Shown: one piece after another, positions 1 through 12,375 of the stretch
How positions within the stretch are numbered: the first letter of the stretch is position 1
Layout of the letters: the number at the start of each line of letters is the position of its first letter
NCBI GenBank assembly: GCA_963854735.1
Contig: OY978098.1
Span: forward strand, 62,001-126,000
Direction: 5' to 3'
DNA length: 64,000 nt
Origin: Marvania coccoides
Taxonomy: Eukaryota; Chlorophyta; Trebouxiophyceae; Chlorellales; Chlorellaceae
Notes under the pieces: generated by a model
What the model saw: the letters and a program-made list of their open reading frames with translations, nothing else
The model's database searches: none
What the model was told of the DNA's origin: nothing
Program-made: the position numbers and the translations under genes

Positions 1-2766
1 ACGGCTGGCGTCCCTGGATGAGTCGCTGGTGCCCTACGACGCGGAGCTGCCGCAGCCAGCGGGTTTCCAGTACGTGCTCAAATACAGCACCCACAGCGCA
101 GACGTCACGTCGCTGTGCCTGGCGTCTCGTCTGCGGCTGCTGGCGGTGGGCGATGCTGCTGGGGGTGCCTCTGCGGTGGACCTCACCGCGCCCCAGCGTC
201 TGTTCCAGGGAGTGCCGGTGGCGGGGCAGGCGGTTGCCAAGCTGGCGGTGGGACCGTGCGCCACGGCCGCGCAGGGGGAGCCTTCCAGCGAGCCCCAGAT
301 CGGCATGCGCGACGAGTGAGTACAGAACACTTTTCTTTCTTTCTTTCTTTTTCTCCATTGATGTTACAATAATTACAAAATAGACATTTTATTCGCAACA
401 CCACGTGCCATTCCCACCTGTGCAGCATCTACCTGTTTGTTGCCTCTGAGAACTCTGTGTTGACCATGGTGGCGCTGGCAACGGGGCAGCCAGTGGCACG
501 CAGCCTGCACCCCAAAAACGCCTCACGCCCCCTGGATCTGGCGCTTCTGGACGGCCACGGCGTGCCGCTTCTGTCCCCCATGGGCTCGGTGGTGCTGCCT
601 TGGGCTGACAACAATGCCGCCACCGCTGCTCAGCGCAGGAAGGCCTGGATGACCACCGCGCGCTCAGAAACCTCGGGCAGGAGGCTGGCCAGCGCTGTGC
701 CCGACCACCTGTCGCAAGGCCCAGCGATGTCGCAGTCCACCGCTGACAGTCCTGAGCCGACGCCAGGAGCAGCGGTGGTGGAGGTCCGGTCGCTGCCCTC
801 CGACGAGGACGAAGACCTGGACGCTGAGCTGCAAGCTGCTGCCGCAGAGGTGGAGGCGCAGGACGGCGACAAGCCCTCCAGAGCGTCTCGCTTTGGGTCT
901 CTGTTCAAGCGGCGCAACAGCCCAGGGGTGGACGCAAAGGCGGCAAGGCAGCAGGGGGGCGCTACCACCAGCCGCGCCGGGTCCTTTACAGCCGCTGCTG
1001 GCCCCAGCGGCTCCTTCACTGGGCCATCGACGTCGCAGATGGGAGCAGCAGGGCAGCTGCCCGACACGCCAGCCAGCAGCGTGTTCTCCACCTCTCCCTC
1101 GCCCGTACCCAGAAATTACATCGCTGCGGATGCGCCTCCCAGGGGCTACGACGACACCGCTCTGACTGCCTCTGCACAGCTCGGACTCACTCCTGGTGGC
1201 GATGCCGAAGAGGACGATGTTGATTTCATGGCGGAAGATTGTGAGACAGAGACGATGCGGCCGAACGACGATGCCGCCGGGAGGTCTAAAGATGACTTTG
1301 GCGTGGACACGGCTGCAGACCTGTGGGGCCCCCAGCGGCTGGCGGCCACGCCAGAGGTGACAGGATTTTTGGCGCAGGCGCAGGAGGCCGACTGCGACTA
1401 CCCCTTTGTGGACTGTGGCCTGAGCGGCGACGCGCCCCCCGCCGCGGAGTACGTCCTGATGGCCACCGCAGACTACCTGCGCGTTTACAGTGCTGAGAGC
1501 GTGCGCCTGGGCGACCGCTCTACAGACCGCAAGGCAAAGCTGGACCCGCCTGCTGCGTTTGCCGGAGTTTTTCTGTCGGAGGCAGGGCCAGGGGTGGCGT
1601 GCGTGTCTCGCGGCGCAGACAGCGTGCTCACCGTGCACAGCGTGCCCAACCTGGCGCCCCTCATGAGGACCGGCTTTTCCTGCGACCTGGGCTTCCCTTG
1701 GAGCATAGCTGCCGATGCAGATGAAGGCAGCAGCAGCAATGCGCCTCCCCCCGCTGCAGCGTGCTCCTACGACGGCCAGCTGCTGCTAACTGCGCCTGGC
1801 AACGAGCTTGTGAGGGTGGGGCTGGTCAAGGACGCAATGTGCCCACCTGGAGCTGCCTCCACCTTTGATTGGGGGCTCGCCAAAGCAGCGAGGGCTGCTT
1901 CTGTCAAGGCACCGCTGCCTGAGACAGCAGGGGCAGCTGCCAGATTGGCGGGGGTGGCAGAAGAGCCGGCGGTGGCCTCTCCTGACGTGGCCTCCCCCTC
2001 TTCAAGCGCGTCTGGCAGTGGGAAGAAGTTCTTGTCGCAGGTCAAGGGCGCTGCGGCGGCGGCCGGCGGCGCCGTGCTGCACGAGTTTGAGCGCGTGCGC
2101 AACGGAGTGCTGCCGCCTCGGGAGCTGCCCAGCCTGCGCACGCTGTTTGAGACCCCGGTGGACTCGCTGGTGGACCCGGACGGCGGCCTGAGCAGCATTG
2201 GGCTGGAGGTGGCGCCGGAGCCTGCCGCAGAGAAGCTGGCGGAGGGGGGCGATGAGGGCGGCATGGTGTCTGGGGCAGCAGTGGCCGCGGTGGCCGCCGC
2301 AGGGAAGGCCAAAGAGAAGGCCAAGGACCTCGGCAGCGCGGTGATGCAGTCTGGCGCCAAGCTCAAGTCGATGCTGCCGCTGGGCAAGCGCCCTTCTGAC
2401 GAGATTGATCCCTCCATTGCAGTCAACAATGCGGCCAGGGAGCGGCGCCACGAGCTGCTGGGCACCCCCAGTTCGATGTCTGGGGCGTCGCCAGAGCCGC
2501 CTACCGCGCCTGTGTCTCTGTCTGAGCGTCGCGCGCGGCTGCAGCGCCGCACCGCCTCCGAGGTGAAGCGCGAGTATGGGCACACCCGGGCGCAGGACGC
2601 GCGCACGGTGATGGAGCGCAACAAGGTGATGTTGGCGGAGCGTGGCGAGAAGCTGAAGAGCCTGGAAAAGAATGCCGAGGCGATGCGCGGCGACGCCGAG
2701 GACTTTGCCAGCCTGGCGCAAGAGCTGGAGAAGCACTTTTCCAACCGCAAGTGGTGGCAATTTTGA
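1..2766 (+). CDS. Tomosyn/Lgl-type WD40 protein with C-terminal R-SNARE motif (5' partial)
   Basis: Two exons are visible, 1-315 and 426-2766; the intron splits an Asp codon (GA|C), and the 5' end lies outside the window. The visible product is about 885 residues. The N-terminal part contains beta-propeller-like strands such as LAVGDAAGG followed by VDL, typical of the second propeller of Lgl/tomosyn proteins. A low-complexity acidic and Ser/Ala-rich loop follows, then more propeller strands (for example GVACVSRGADSVLTVHS). The last ~65 residues form an R-SNARE-like heptad region with a central Arg (LAERGEKLKSLE) and end in KWWQF, with no membrane anchor. In this family the SNARE motif competes with VAMP-type R-SNAREs and restrains vesicle fusion. 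The domain order supports tomosyn/Sro7-like; exact orthology to plant TYN11/12 is inferred. Confidence 0.85.
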
Positions 2767-3020
2767 TGGATGATTAAGGCATTCGTTCAGCTGCTGTAGC
2801 TGGGCCGCAATTGCGGAGTACCCCTGCAGCACCTGCAGGAGCTGGGCTGGCACTCGCACATCACGCAATGCCAGGTTTCTTTTAGCATCAGATGCATTCA
2901 CTACCTGTATTGTATCGATTCCCCCCCCCCCCCCACCATCATCATTTCGTTCTTCGACAGCTGGTCAAGTTTTATTTAATTTCTGCTTGTGAGGATTGCA
3001 TTGGTATTTTCGTCTGTAAA

Positions 3021-4420
3021 ATGTCACATTCCCTGCGCCAATTACAATGTCCCCCCCTAGGGGCTGGGCAATCGCTCCGTGAACAAAATCGCGCAAAATC
3101 TCATACATTAGCACGCTCGAAAACTGCATTTCCTCGGTGCACCCCTCAGAGAGCAGCAGCAGTGAACGATAGCGCCGCAGAAAGCGGCGCCCCGCAAGCA
3201 GCGGCGTGGGACCCTGAAGGCATTTTCAATTCTTCCCCCGCTGGCGGTCACTTTGCCCGACGAGAAAAAGAGCGAGTGGGTGCTGTCACGCGGCCACCCC
3301 CACCTGGGCCGCCCATCCGTCCCCTCCCTGGCCCTCCCAACCCCGCTGGCATCAAGGCCTCGGACGCCTCGCCCTACGACAGGCGAGTTCTTGAAGAGAG
3401 CCTTGCGGCAGACTACATGCCGGTGGACTTGGACACCCCAGGGCTGCGCATCCACAACCTGGACCCCCCCGTCTTCACCGTCGACAGCTTCTTCTCCCAA
3501 GAAGAGTGCCAGGCGATGTCTGCTGCCGCCATGGCCACCGGACGCATGATCGCCAGTAAGGTGGGCGCTGGAAACGTCTACGCGGACGCTGCAGGCGCCG
3601 CTGCCTCCGCAAGACGCACCTCCACCTCCGTTTTAGTGGACGACAAGCTCATCGGAGAGCACCCAAGCATCGGCCCTTCTGCCGCTTTGCTGCATTCAAG
3701 GGGCGTGGAGCTGCTGGGAGGGGAGCAGGGGCGGCCGTGGGGTGCGCCAGGCAAGCTGCCTGCCCCCGGACAGTACTGCTACGAGGCGCTGCAGGTGACG
3801 CAGTACGAGCGTGGGCAGTACTTTATGGAGCACGAGGACGGGTTCCCCCTGCCTCTGGCGCAGAGCAACGGGTTCAACCGGCACGCCACGCTGCTCATCT
3901 ACCTGAACGACGTGTCCAGCGGCGGGGCCACGCGGTTCGAGCACTTGGGGCTGGAGGTGAAGCCCAGGGTTGGGAGGGCGCTGCTGTTCTTCCCCTGCTT
4001 TGCAGACGGCAGGCCTGACGCCAGGTCAGTGAGGGGTGGGGATGCAGCTCCTTAACGCGTATAATGCGCTCTGTATATGTTTTGGGGGCTGTGAACTCGG
4101 CACGAAGAATGCGCGGGTAAAAGAACACCGAGATGCTATAGTTTGCCAATCTAAACGCGGTATCTCGCATTCGTTTTTTTCTTTCCAGGTCCCTCCACAC
4201 TGCGACCGAGGCAGAGGACACCAAGATCGTCACCCAGCAGTGGGTGGCCAGAGGGTTCCGAGCGGCGGTGCTCGTTGGCAAAGCACCTGGGCTGCAGCAG
4301 AAAGAGGGCCCAGGGGCGGAAGAGCTTCTGGCTGCTGCACGGAGAAAGGGGGGAGACAAGAAGAAGGGCAAGGGAAAGAAGGCAGCGGCACCAGCAAAGG
4401 GCTTTGGTGCTGCAAGTTGA
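3021..4420 (+). CDS. Prolyl 4-hydroxylase-like 2-oxoglutarate/Fe(II) dioxygenase
   Basis: Exons 3021-4024 and 4189-4420 join at AG|G (Arg) and encode 411 residues. The catalytic double-stranded beta-helix has the iron triad: H-x-D in YFMEHEDGF, then a distal His in SLHTA just after the splice site, with a Lys ten or so residues later (EDTKIVTQQW) in the place of the 2-oxoglutarate-binding Lys. ATLLIYLNDVSSGGATRFE and the GRALLFF strand are typical of P4H enzymes. The first ~130 residues are variable and may be a targeting sequence, although no clear signal or membrane segment is seen. The C terminus is Lys/Ala-rich (KKGKGKK). An upstream in-frame ATG at 2892 is possible; 3021 was preferred because the longer form would translate a C-homopolymer. 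The substrate (hydroxyproline-rich wall proteins or another target) is unknown. A TGTAA motif lies about 50 bases after the stop. Confidence 0.85.
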
Positions 4421-4566
4421 AAAAGGAACCCAGTCGATTTTTTTTTTATTAACTTTTTATATATATGTGCTGTAAGTGTAGAAATCCACACCGAAATCTG
4501 GCAAATTTTTAATATCAGGGTGAATAATCACAAAATAAATTCAAATAATAGTCATCTCAAAAAATC

Positions 4567-5896
4567 ATGGCATCCGGAAATGGGCCGTCTGCGAGACCCT
4601 TCAACGCCACTTTCTCCTCGTTGCCCACCACGGTGTTTGAGAAGATGTCGCAGCTGGCAGCGCAGCACCAGTCGATCAATTTGGGCCAGGGGTTTCCTGA
4701 CGCTTCGCTGGAAGGCCCCGCCAGCATGAAGGCAGAGAGCACCCGCAGCCAAACGTACGAGTCCAATCAGTACCCGCCCATGATGGGAGTCCCAGTGCTG
4801 CGACAAGCCGTGGCCGACCACAGCGCCCGCCACTGCGGCCTCCCCTTGGACTGGGCAACGCAGGTGCTCATCACAGTGGGGGCAACAGAGGCGCTGGCAT
4901 CCTCCTTTCTTGGCCTTCTCAACGCCGGCGACGAGGTAGTGCTGTTTTCCCCCCTGTACGATTCTTACGTGCCCATGCTGGAGCGAGCAGGCGCCAAGGC
5001 GGCCATCGTACCTCTCCGCCCGCCCCATTGGAGTTTCGACCAGGCGGAGCTTGAAGCCGCGTTCACCCCCAACACGCGGCTCGTTGTGGTGAACACCCCT
5101 CACAACCCCACCGGCAAGGTGTTTTCGCCCGCAGAGTTGCAAGCGATTGCCGGTCTGTGCCTCAAACACGACGTCACTGCCATCTTAGATGAAGTGTACG
5201 AGCACCTGGTGCACCCCCCGCACACCCACACCACCATGAGATCGCTGCCTGGCATGGAGCAGCGCTGCTGCCGCATTGGCTCTGCGGGAAAGACGTTTTC
5301 GTTCACTGACTTTAAAGTTGGGTGGCTGACTGGGCCGCCCGCCATCGTGGCTGCGGTGGCCAAGGCACACCAGTTTTTGACATTCACGGTCAACTCTGCG
5401 CTGCAGCGGGCCACTGCGCATGGCTTGACCCACGAACGAAGCTTTTACGAAGAGTGAGTGGTGGGAAACTCTTTGGGGTTTTTTCATCGTGCCCGTGCGT
5501 GCGGAACTTTCTTTTTATTCTCGTTTTGTTGGTTTACGCCTGCATCGAATATCTTGGTGCAGCTTGGGCCCTCTGTTGCTCAAAAAGCGCCAGTTTTTGG
5601 AAATGCGGCTAACCGATATTGGGTTCGCCGTGCTGCCAGCGCAAGGCACTTACTTTTTGGTTGCCGACTTTTCCCCCTTGCGGCCGCTGCTGGACGATGC
5701 GGAGGAAGACGACGTTGCGTTCTGCTACCGAATGACAGCGGCAGCGGGGGTCACGCTCATCCCGGTGTCTGCGTTCTACCTGAACGACGGGCCGCGTGAC
5801 CTGGTGCGGTTTGTGCTTTGCAAAGAGGACGAGAAGTTGGTGGCGGCATGCGATGCGTTGCAGAAATACTTTGACGAGCGGAGACACAGGAAGTGA
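4567..5896 (+). CDS. Kynurenine/glutamine aminotransferase-like class I PLP enzyme
   Basis: Exons 4567-5453 and 5563-5896 (phase 2 junction GA|C) give 406 residues, the normal length for the family. The sequence carries the substrate loop INLGQGFPD, the PLP phosphate and ring-contact motifs (NTPHNPTGKVFS, ILDEVYEHL) and the Schiff-base lysine in GSAGKTFSFTDFKVGW. The C-terminal Arg that binds the substrate carboxylate fits LVRFVLCK. These motifs match kynurenine aminotransferase / cysteine-S-conjugate beta-lyase / glutamine transaminase K, which moves the amino group of kynurenine, Met, Gln or aromatic amino acids to 2-oxo acids. No plastid transit sequence is evident, so the enzyme is probably cytosolic or mitochondrial. 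The next gene downstream is another PLP enzyme on the same strand, but of a different subfamily. Confidence 0.9.
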
Positions 5897-6443
5897 GATG
5901 CTGCGTGTTTCTTGATTCACTGGTGAATTGAATAAATGCCATGCTTTTGGTGGGATTGAAGGATCTTTTGGAGCGATCTGGATCGCGAATATCCTGTAAA
6001 AGGAGACTCTGTGCGCGTCCCGATGCCGGTGCCCCCCAAACAGGGTTGAAGCACCACGTAAAACTATATTTGATTTACACGTTTCAGCAAGTAGTTTACA
6101 GTTCTAAATTCTCGAGACGATGTGCCAAACGTCGCGTTTGGGGCTCAAACGAGTACAACAAACGCGACACATTGAATGTGACTTCACTTTCAACGACAAC
6201 CGGTTCACCTGTCTGCTTCGGCCTATTTGTTGATGGAAATTCAACAGCCAATCGCTTATTTTCTCTTTGGATGATGAATGCAGCAAGAATAGCGAGTTTT
6301 TTTTGGGGGGCCCCGGGGGGCATAAAAAGAAACAAAGTAGAGAAATGACAGATTTTTTGTCTCCTGCCTTTATTTTTTTTATACAATTTAATTATATATA
6401 TTTGGGTGAAAGAGATCATTGCTGGCAGTGGTGCTTGGGCAAG

Positions 6444-7906
6444 ATGGAAGCGTCTGTAGGCGAAGTCGCGAGCCCGCAAGCTCTCGATGGAGTCAGTCGC
6501 CGAAGCCTCAAGCTCATGAAGGGCCCTCTGAGCTACATTGACGTTTTCATTAAAGCCATGCCCGATCTTTGGTGAGGCAACAGCGCAGACAGCATTAGCT
6601 GGGTGGCAGGCGATCTGAACTTCCTTCCCCCTGCAAGATGTTCATTCTCTGGGCCTGGTTGCTCGTTCGATCGCTCACAATTCACACAAATGTCGTCTGA
6701 TGTGCGCAACGCAGGTCCCTCACCAACCCCAAGGGTTGGATTCCGCTGGTGGTGGCAGAAAACAAACTGGGCAATGATAAAGTTCTGGAAAAGTTGGGCA
6801 AAGTGAGGAACTACCCCACCTGGGTGATGAACTACGGCGGTTTCAAGGGCACCCACCAGCTGCAGAGCGCCCTGTGCGGCCTGATGAACCGCACCTTTGT
6901 GAAGAAACCGGTGCTGGAGCCCGACAACATGTGCATCCTCTCTGGCTGCAGTGGCGTGCTTGACAATCTGTTCTACTGCCTCGCCGATGAGAACGCCTCA
7001 GTGCTCATCCCCGCCCCCTACTACCCCGCATTCGACAACGACTTGGAGGCCAAGGCCAACCTGGTCCCGGTGCCCTTCCTGCTGGACGAGAGCCGCGTCA
7101 CCGAGCAGCTGGACGAGCTCAAGGCAGCGTGCGTCAAGAAGGGGCAGCCCGTGCGCGTGCTGCTGATCACCAACCCCAACAACCCCCTGGGCACCATTTA
7201 CCGGGAAAAGGTTGTGCGCGTGATGCTGCGGTGGTGCGTGCGCAACCACGTACACTACGTCAGCGACGAGATCTACGCGCTGTCGGTGTACAAGCCGGAG
7301 GGCCACCCCTTCAACTCCGCCTTCTCGCTGGCCAACGACTTTGTGGTGAGCGAGGAGTTTTCGCAGGAGGAGGTGGACAAGTGGGTGCACCTGGTGTACG
7401 GGCTGTCCAAGGACTGGTGCGCGTCAGGGCTGCGGGTGGGACTGGTGTACTCCAACAACAGGGACCTGCAGAGGGCGCTGATGACCCTGGCAGGCTTCTC
7501 CGGCGTGTCCAACCACACGCAGCACGCCCTGGCAGAGGTGCTGGCGGACGTGACGTGGACCTCGCAGTTTGTGGCAGCCAACGCGCGCGCTCTGGAGCAC
7601 TCGTACGACGTGCTCACAGAGGCGCTGCACGATGCAGGCATCCCCTACGTGCACGCAGTGGCCGGCATGTTTGTGTGGATTGACCTGCGGGAGTTTCTGC
7701 CCAAGCCCACGTGGGAGGGAGAGGACGCGCTGTGGCAGCATATCTGCGACACCTGCAAGGTCATCCTCACGCCCGGCAAGGCGTGCCACGCCCCGGCGCC
7801 CGGCTACTTCCGACTGTGCTTTGCGTGGGTGAGCGATGCGGCGCTGGTGGCGGCGGTGAAGAGGATAAAAGCGGTGCTGGGGCAGAGCTCGTGCACCATT
7901 ATTTGA
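6444..7906 (+). CDS. ACC synthase-like PLP-dependent aminotransferase
   Basis: Exons 6444-6571 and 6715-7906 join at TG|G (Trp) to give 439 residues. The start region resembles 1-aminocyclopropane-1-carboxylate synthases: P-x-G-x-I-x-L-x-x-A-E-N-K-L is seen as NPKGWIPLVVAENKLG. Further motifs are the NPNNPLGTIY loop, VSDEIYALSVY, and the PLP lysine in GLSKDWCASGLRVGLVYS. Plant ACC synthases and their aminotransferase relatives (ACS10/12 type, animal ACCS) share these motifs. Which reaction this copy performs cannot be decided by eye, because the residues separating ACC synthase from aminotransferase activity are subtle. It may be a general aromatic/alanine aminotransferase. It lies about 550 bases after the other aminotransferase and is only distantly similar to it. 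Confidence 0.85.
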
Positions 7907-8466
7907 TATCAGATTGATTTGACGATTTTTTGCACCATTTCTTCAGTTCCCAGTTTCGTTCTGTTCTACGCAACCCTTACATGTTTCTTCTCTTTTTATT
8001 TTCATACATTTTGACTTCAACGCACATGATTCATGCAACCCTGCTGTTTACTACCGCTACGCTTTCGTAATCATATTTTTCTTGACACTTGACCAGCAAA
8101 CAAAACTGCACTTCTTCTTCCCTTATCTTCTTTTCATTAATCCTTGCTCTGTGACGCTGTAATGTCCTTCGACCGCTTTCCGATAAGGTTTTTGTGAGAG
8201 TAAGAGCTGGGACGGCGTGCGAGCTTGTATCAATGTCACCCCGCATTGCCGCGGTCCTTGTGGAACTCGTACACGCGCAAAAGGAGAATGTGAAGTAAGA
8301 AGCTGGCATCATCCTCCACCCCGAGGGTGGCCAGGAACTGACTTTGTATAGCCTGAGCAGAAACCCCAAATTAAAAAAAACCAATTTTGGACTGTGATTT
8401 TTTTTCAAGCCTGAATTCTTCGCTCCTTGCGCACAAAACCACTGATTTTTTGTTTGGAAAAACAAT

Positions 8467-11400
8467 ATGGGGTTTGAAACGCCCGTACAGGCAGCCACCG
8501 GCGAGCTAGCGCATTTGCTGTGCACTGCAATTGCACTTTGCAAAGACTTGCAGCGCGTGGTTTCTTTGCTGCAGTGCGCCTCGGAATGGCTGCTAGATCT
8601 TCAACCTGAAATTTCAAACCTCCTGGAGTTCGATGACCAGGGAGACATCCAGGAGGCTCAGAAGCGGCTGCTGGCGGCGGCGCAGGGAACCTCACAAGCT
8701 GCTGTGCGAGCCGCGTTCTACGATTCCTGCTTCCCCGAGATGGCAGAAGTGTTGTTTTCAGGTACAATTGTGTATATTTGATCTTATTGCCTGTCCTATT
8801 GTATTATGTTGTTGTTTTCGCCAGGTTATTTACCACTGTTTTTTTTTTCCTTTCAAACAACGCAGTCGTGGCGCCTGACTGGCTGCCTCGCCTGGACACC
8901 CCGCAGCAGCACCAGTTGTTTCGTCGCTGGTTCGACGAGGCCCCCGCTGCCCCCCTGCTGCGTGCGCTGTCCTGGCATTTGTCATCTGTTGAGCCTTCTT
9001 ACTCTATACACCCAGGGTCCAGACAAGGAATGGTACTGCCCATGTCTGCAGAGATAACGGCAGAGCTGCTGGCGCAGCGATTTGCCGGTCCGTTCAGTCG
9101 AGGGGTGGCAGACATCGCTGCTGAGAAACGCTCAAACGCGGAAGAGCTGGCTGCCCTGCTGGCGGGCGTCCCAGACCTAGTGGCAGCGCTGCCTGATGCT
9201 CCGGAGGCGCTGCACCCCACCTCGTTTGCGCCTACTGTGGTTTTGCGGCTGTTGGAGTGCGTTCAAGACGACAGAGCGGCGCTGCCAATGGCTACCGATG
9301 TTGCCAGCAGATTTGCGCAGCGCGGGTTCGCACAGCTGGTGGCACAGGCGCTGCTGAAGAATGAATCAAGCTACACGACAGCTGGCGCTGTGCTGGCTGG
9401 CTGTCCGTCCACTCCAGCCCTTGAAAAGCTGCTGGAAGCGGTAATGGTGGCGCTGCCTCGCAAGACAACGGAGCCTTCTTCTTCCCCACCGGAAGACAGC
9501 CCAGAACAAAAGGGGACGCTGCAGCTGCTGCGCCTGCTGCTCCCTCCCAGCACGTGGTTTTCACGCAGCGACGCTCGCTTTGTGCTGCAGGAGAAGCTGG
9601 TGACGCAGCGGGTCCTGCCGGCGCGGTCGCTGTCCCTCCTGCTGCGCTACTTGGACGCACACGCGGAGGGAAAAGACAGCGAAGATGCGCTGGCTGGCGC
9701 TGCCCTGCGGGTGGCAGCAGTGTGGGGTGATCGCTCTGCGTTGCGCCGCCTCCCGCCCCCCCAACAGGCCTACATGACCGCCGCCCTGGCTGATAGCTTG
9801 TCGCTGCTGGGTAAAGATCGGTTCGAGCGGTGCGACGGGCTGATGCCTGCTGTGCTGCGCGGCATCAGCGCTCGTCTTGAGAGCCCCCAGGCTTGGGTGC
9901 GGCGGCAGGGCATGGCTGTGGGCCACGCAATGTCGCAGACGCTGCAGCCAGGCTGCGACCCGCTGTTTGGCGACCAAGACCTGGCGATGCTGCCAGAGGA
10001 GCGGTGGGAGGTGGCAGAGGGAGCAGGCAAAGAGAAAGAGATGGAGGAGGAGCGGCAGCAGGAAAAAGCCGCTGCCCGCAAGGAGAGGAAGAGCCGGCTT
10101 CGAATCGAAAAAAAGATGGGAAACAAAAAGGTTCGTGCGGGCGACGAGTTTGGTCCTCTCACTGAGACCGACTCTGATGATGAAGTCGTTGAGAGGAGCG
10201 GCGGTGGCCAAGGCAGCAGCAGCGACAGCGAGTTTGAGCGCTTCGACCTAGAAGAGTCTGACGAAGAAGGTGAGAATGCGGTGTATTTGTTAATAGAGGT
10301 TTAAACCCCAATTGTATGCTGTGTGCGCCACTGCGTCGGGTGATGAACATCTCTTCCTTGTTCCCACTTTCCATCACTCCAGACCCCTCCCGCACCAACC
10401 TTCAGCTGCGAGACCTCGTCTCCATGCTCCAAAAGGCCGACACCGACTGGAAGGGGCAGCTGCAGGCCCTCAAGTCCGCCGAGGCGCTGGTGCGCTCCGC
10501 TCCCGACGAGCTTGCCCACTACGCGGTGCCCCTGGCCAGGGCACTGCTGTTGACCCGGGTGCCACGCTGGTCAGAGGAGGAGCGCGCCGCAGGGGACGAC
10601 CTACCTGCAGAAGACCGTCGTTTCCGGTCGTTGGTGGCGTTGACTGCGGCTGCGCCTGAGCCGGTGGGCCTGGCCCTGGCTGGAGAGGTTTACTCCCCCT
10701 CGCTGGACATGCAGCAGCGGGCCAGGGCGCTGGAGGTGCTGGCGAGCGCCGCCAAAGAGATTGCGAGCCCTGGGTCCGTGCTGGGGGCGCTGGAGGTCGG
10801 AAGCAGCGGCGGCCAGCAGCAAAGGTTAGCGGACTCGCAGCGCGGTGCGCAAAGTGGAGCGAATGTGGGTCGGGTGGTGCGAGCATCTACTCGCAGTCTT
10901 GAAAAGCAGCGACAGCAGGAGCTGCAGCAGCAAAAGCAGCAGCGGGGACTGGGGCGTGCCAATCGCTTCCCCCCGGTTGCGCTGCAGTGGGCTGCGGCGT
11001 TGCTGAGGGAGTGCGACGTGAGGCGGCACGGGGTGGACCTGTTTGGGCGCGACCACGTCATTCTGGGCCGCCTGCTGGCCACGCTGGGCTCTTTTCTAGA
11101 GGCGGCGCAGCGCTCCCCACAGGCCGCCCCGCTGGCTGCTGCGGTCGTGGAGCTGGTCAAGGGCAGCCGGGTGCACGACAACGAGGAGCCGTACGTGCGC
11201 CGTGCTGCGCTGGCGGCGGCGGCTCATGCCCTTATGGCTGTGCCTCCCGCTGCGGTGGCCAGCTCACTGCTGGTTGGCGCGGGCACAGGAGACCACGCGC
11301 CTGTCGCTGCGCTGGTTGAGCGGCTGGAGTGGGTTCGGGGGTGGGTTGCCGACGTGGCTGAGAGCGACCCAGATGCCAACTGTCGGGCGCTGGCGGATGG

Positions 11401-11572
11401 CTGTCGCCAGCTGCAGGGGGCGCTGTCCAACGAGGCAATGGCTGCGCTGACGCAGGGCAGCGGCGGAGAGAGAGGTGGGATTAGGGGAGGAAGACAAGAC
11501 TTCTCTCTGGGTGGGGGAGCGCCTCAATTCAGCGTGGCTGTGCCCAAAATTGAGGCGCTGCGCCTGGGCTGA
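8467..11572 (+). CDS. TELO2: TELO2/Tel2 telomere-length regulation and PIKK-stability protein
   Basis: Three exons, 8467-8761, 8866-10269 and 10383-11572, all joined in frame (phase 1 both times), encode 962 residues. The protein is an almost continuous series of amphipathic helices, as expected for an alpha-solenoid. Recognisable Tel2 features are the segment WVRRQGMAVGHAMSQ, corresponding to the VRRMGM signature, and the later EVYSPSLDMQQRARALEVL motif before the C-terminal domain. Between the two lies an acidic Ser/Glu-rich linker (residues near 450-470, LEESDEE), where yeast and animal Tel2 are CK2-phosphorylated for R2TP binding. Tel2 works with Tti1 and Tti2 to fold and stabilise ATM/ATR/mTOR-type kinases. 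The role here is inferred from family resemblance. A Gln/Arg-rich insertion near the end looks lineage-specific. Confidence 0.82.
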
Positions 11573-11743
11573 ACACTCGGGAATATAAATAGAATACACA
11601 CAACACAGTGATTACATGATGGCGCTTGCACACACACGTTAATTTAGCAGCAGTAACAGCTATTTCATTAGTCTCTCTGACTTGGTTGTTTAGGCGGCTC
11701 TCTGCGTACGTAGCTAACCAAACGTAACCAAACGCGGGAGCGA

Positions 11744-12239
11744 TTAGTTGCCAGCACCGGCGCGGTCCCTCAGCTTCTTGAGGAGCTTGGCCTTCCTCTT
11801 GGCATCGATTCCGCGCTTCTTGGTTCCCTCCATGTTGTAGCTGGACATGCTGGCAGCTGCAAGAAGGGTGGCGAAAGAGGGAAGGGTGAGGCAACAGCTC
11901 AACAAGCAATCGAATTTGATCTACTAAAAATTAACGTACCGGTGGTGGACTTGGGAGCGCCACCGGCCTGGGCGGCCTCAACGCCGAAGAATCCCAGCAG
12001 AGCGCTAGCGGCAAGGGTCAGAGCAGCACGTCGAGACGCATCTTCAGCCTGAGCACGAACGACGACTTGCTGGCGTGCGGGGCGCTGCACAGCGATCTGC
12101 GCGACAATAATTGCGATCAGTACACAGCATCAAGCGTTATCAAAGGGCGTACTCAAGCTAATCGACAAAATCGGCAGCGTTTTTTACTTGCCCTGCTGCT
12201 GGTGAAGGGCGAGGCCCGGAGAGTTGCCGCTGCCTGCAT
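11744..12239 (-). CDS. Small thylakoid-lumen-type precursor protein, 105 aa
   Basis: Minus-strand exons 12239-12192, 12096-11940 and 11856-11744 encode 105 residues. The first intron uses a GC donor (AGG|GCAAGT); this is the only choice that keeps frame. The N terminus is a plastid transit-like stretch rich in Ala, Ser and Arg. A twin-arginine, hydrophobic signal (SRRAALTLAASALLGFF) then ends in VEAAQA, a good lumenal peptidase site. The mature part is only ~45 residues and very basic (SYNMEGTKKRGIDAKRKAKLLKKLRDRAG). The layout resembles small nuclear-encoded subunits of photosystem II or other lumen proteins, but I do not recognise which; PsaN, PsbR, PsbW and PsbTn do not match from memory. 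It converges with TELO2, with 171 bases between the stops. Confidence 0.7.
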
Positions 12240-12375
12240 GTTGATTAATTTATATGTTCGATGTTGTGAAAATATGCGAAACGTGGCGACTGTCGGCGTT
12301 TATTTTTTCAGATTACTTGCGATTGCAGCTTCAAAAAGAAAGTATGTACATAGCCTGCAGTTTTCACCGCTCTAG

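Noticed and set aside
664..1638. Long minus-strand frames opposite the tomosyn-like exon
   Set aside because: GC-rich coding DNA commonly gives long antisense frames; no domain seen, while the plus strand has an R-SNARE end and propeller motifs.
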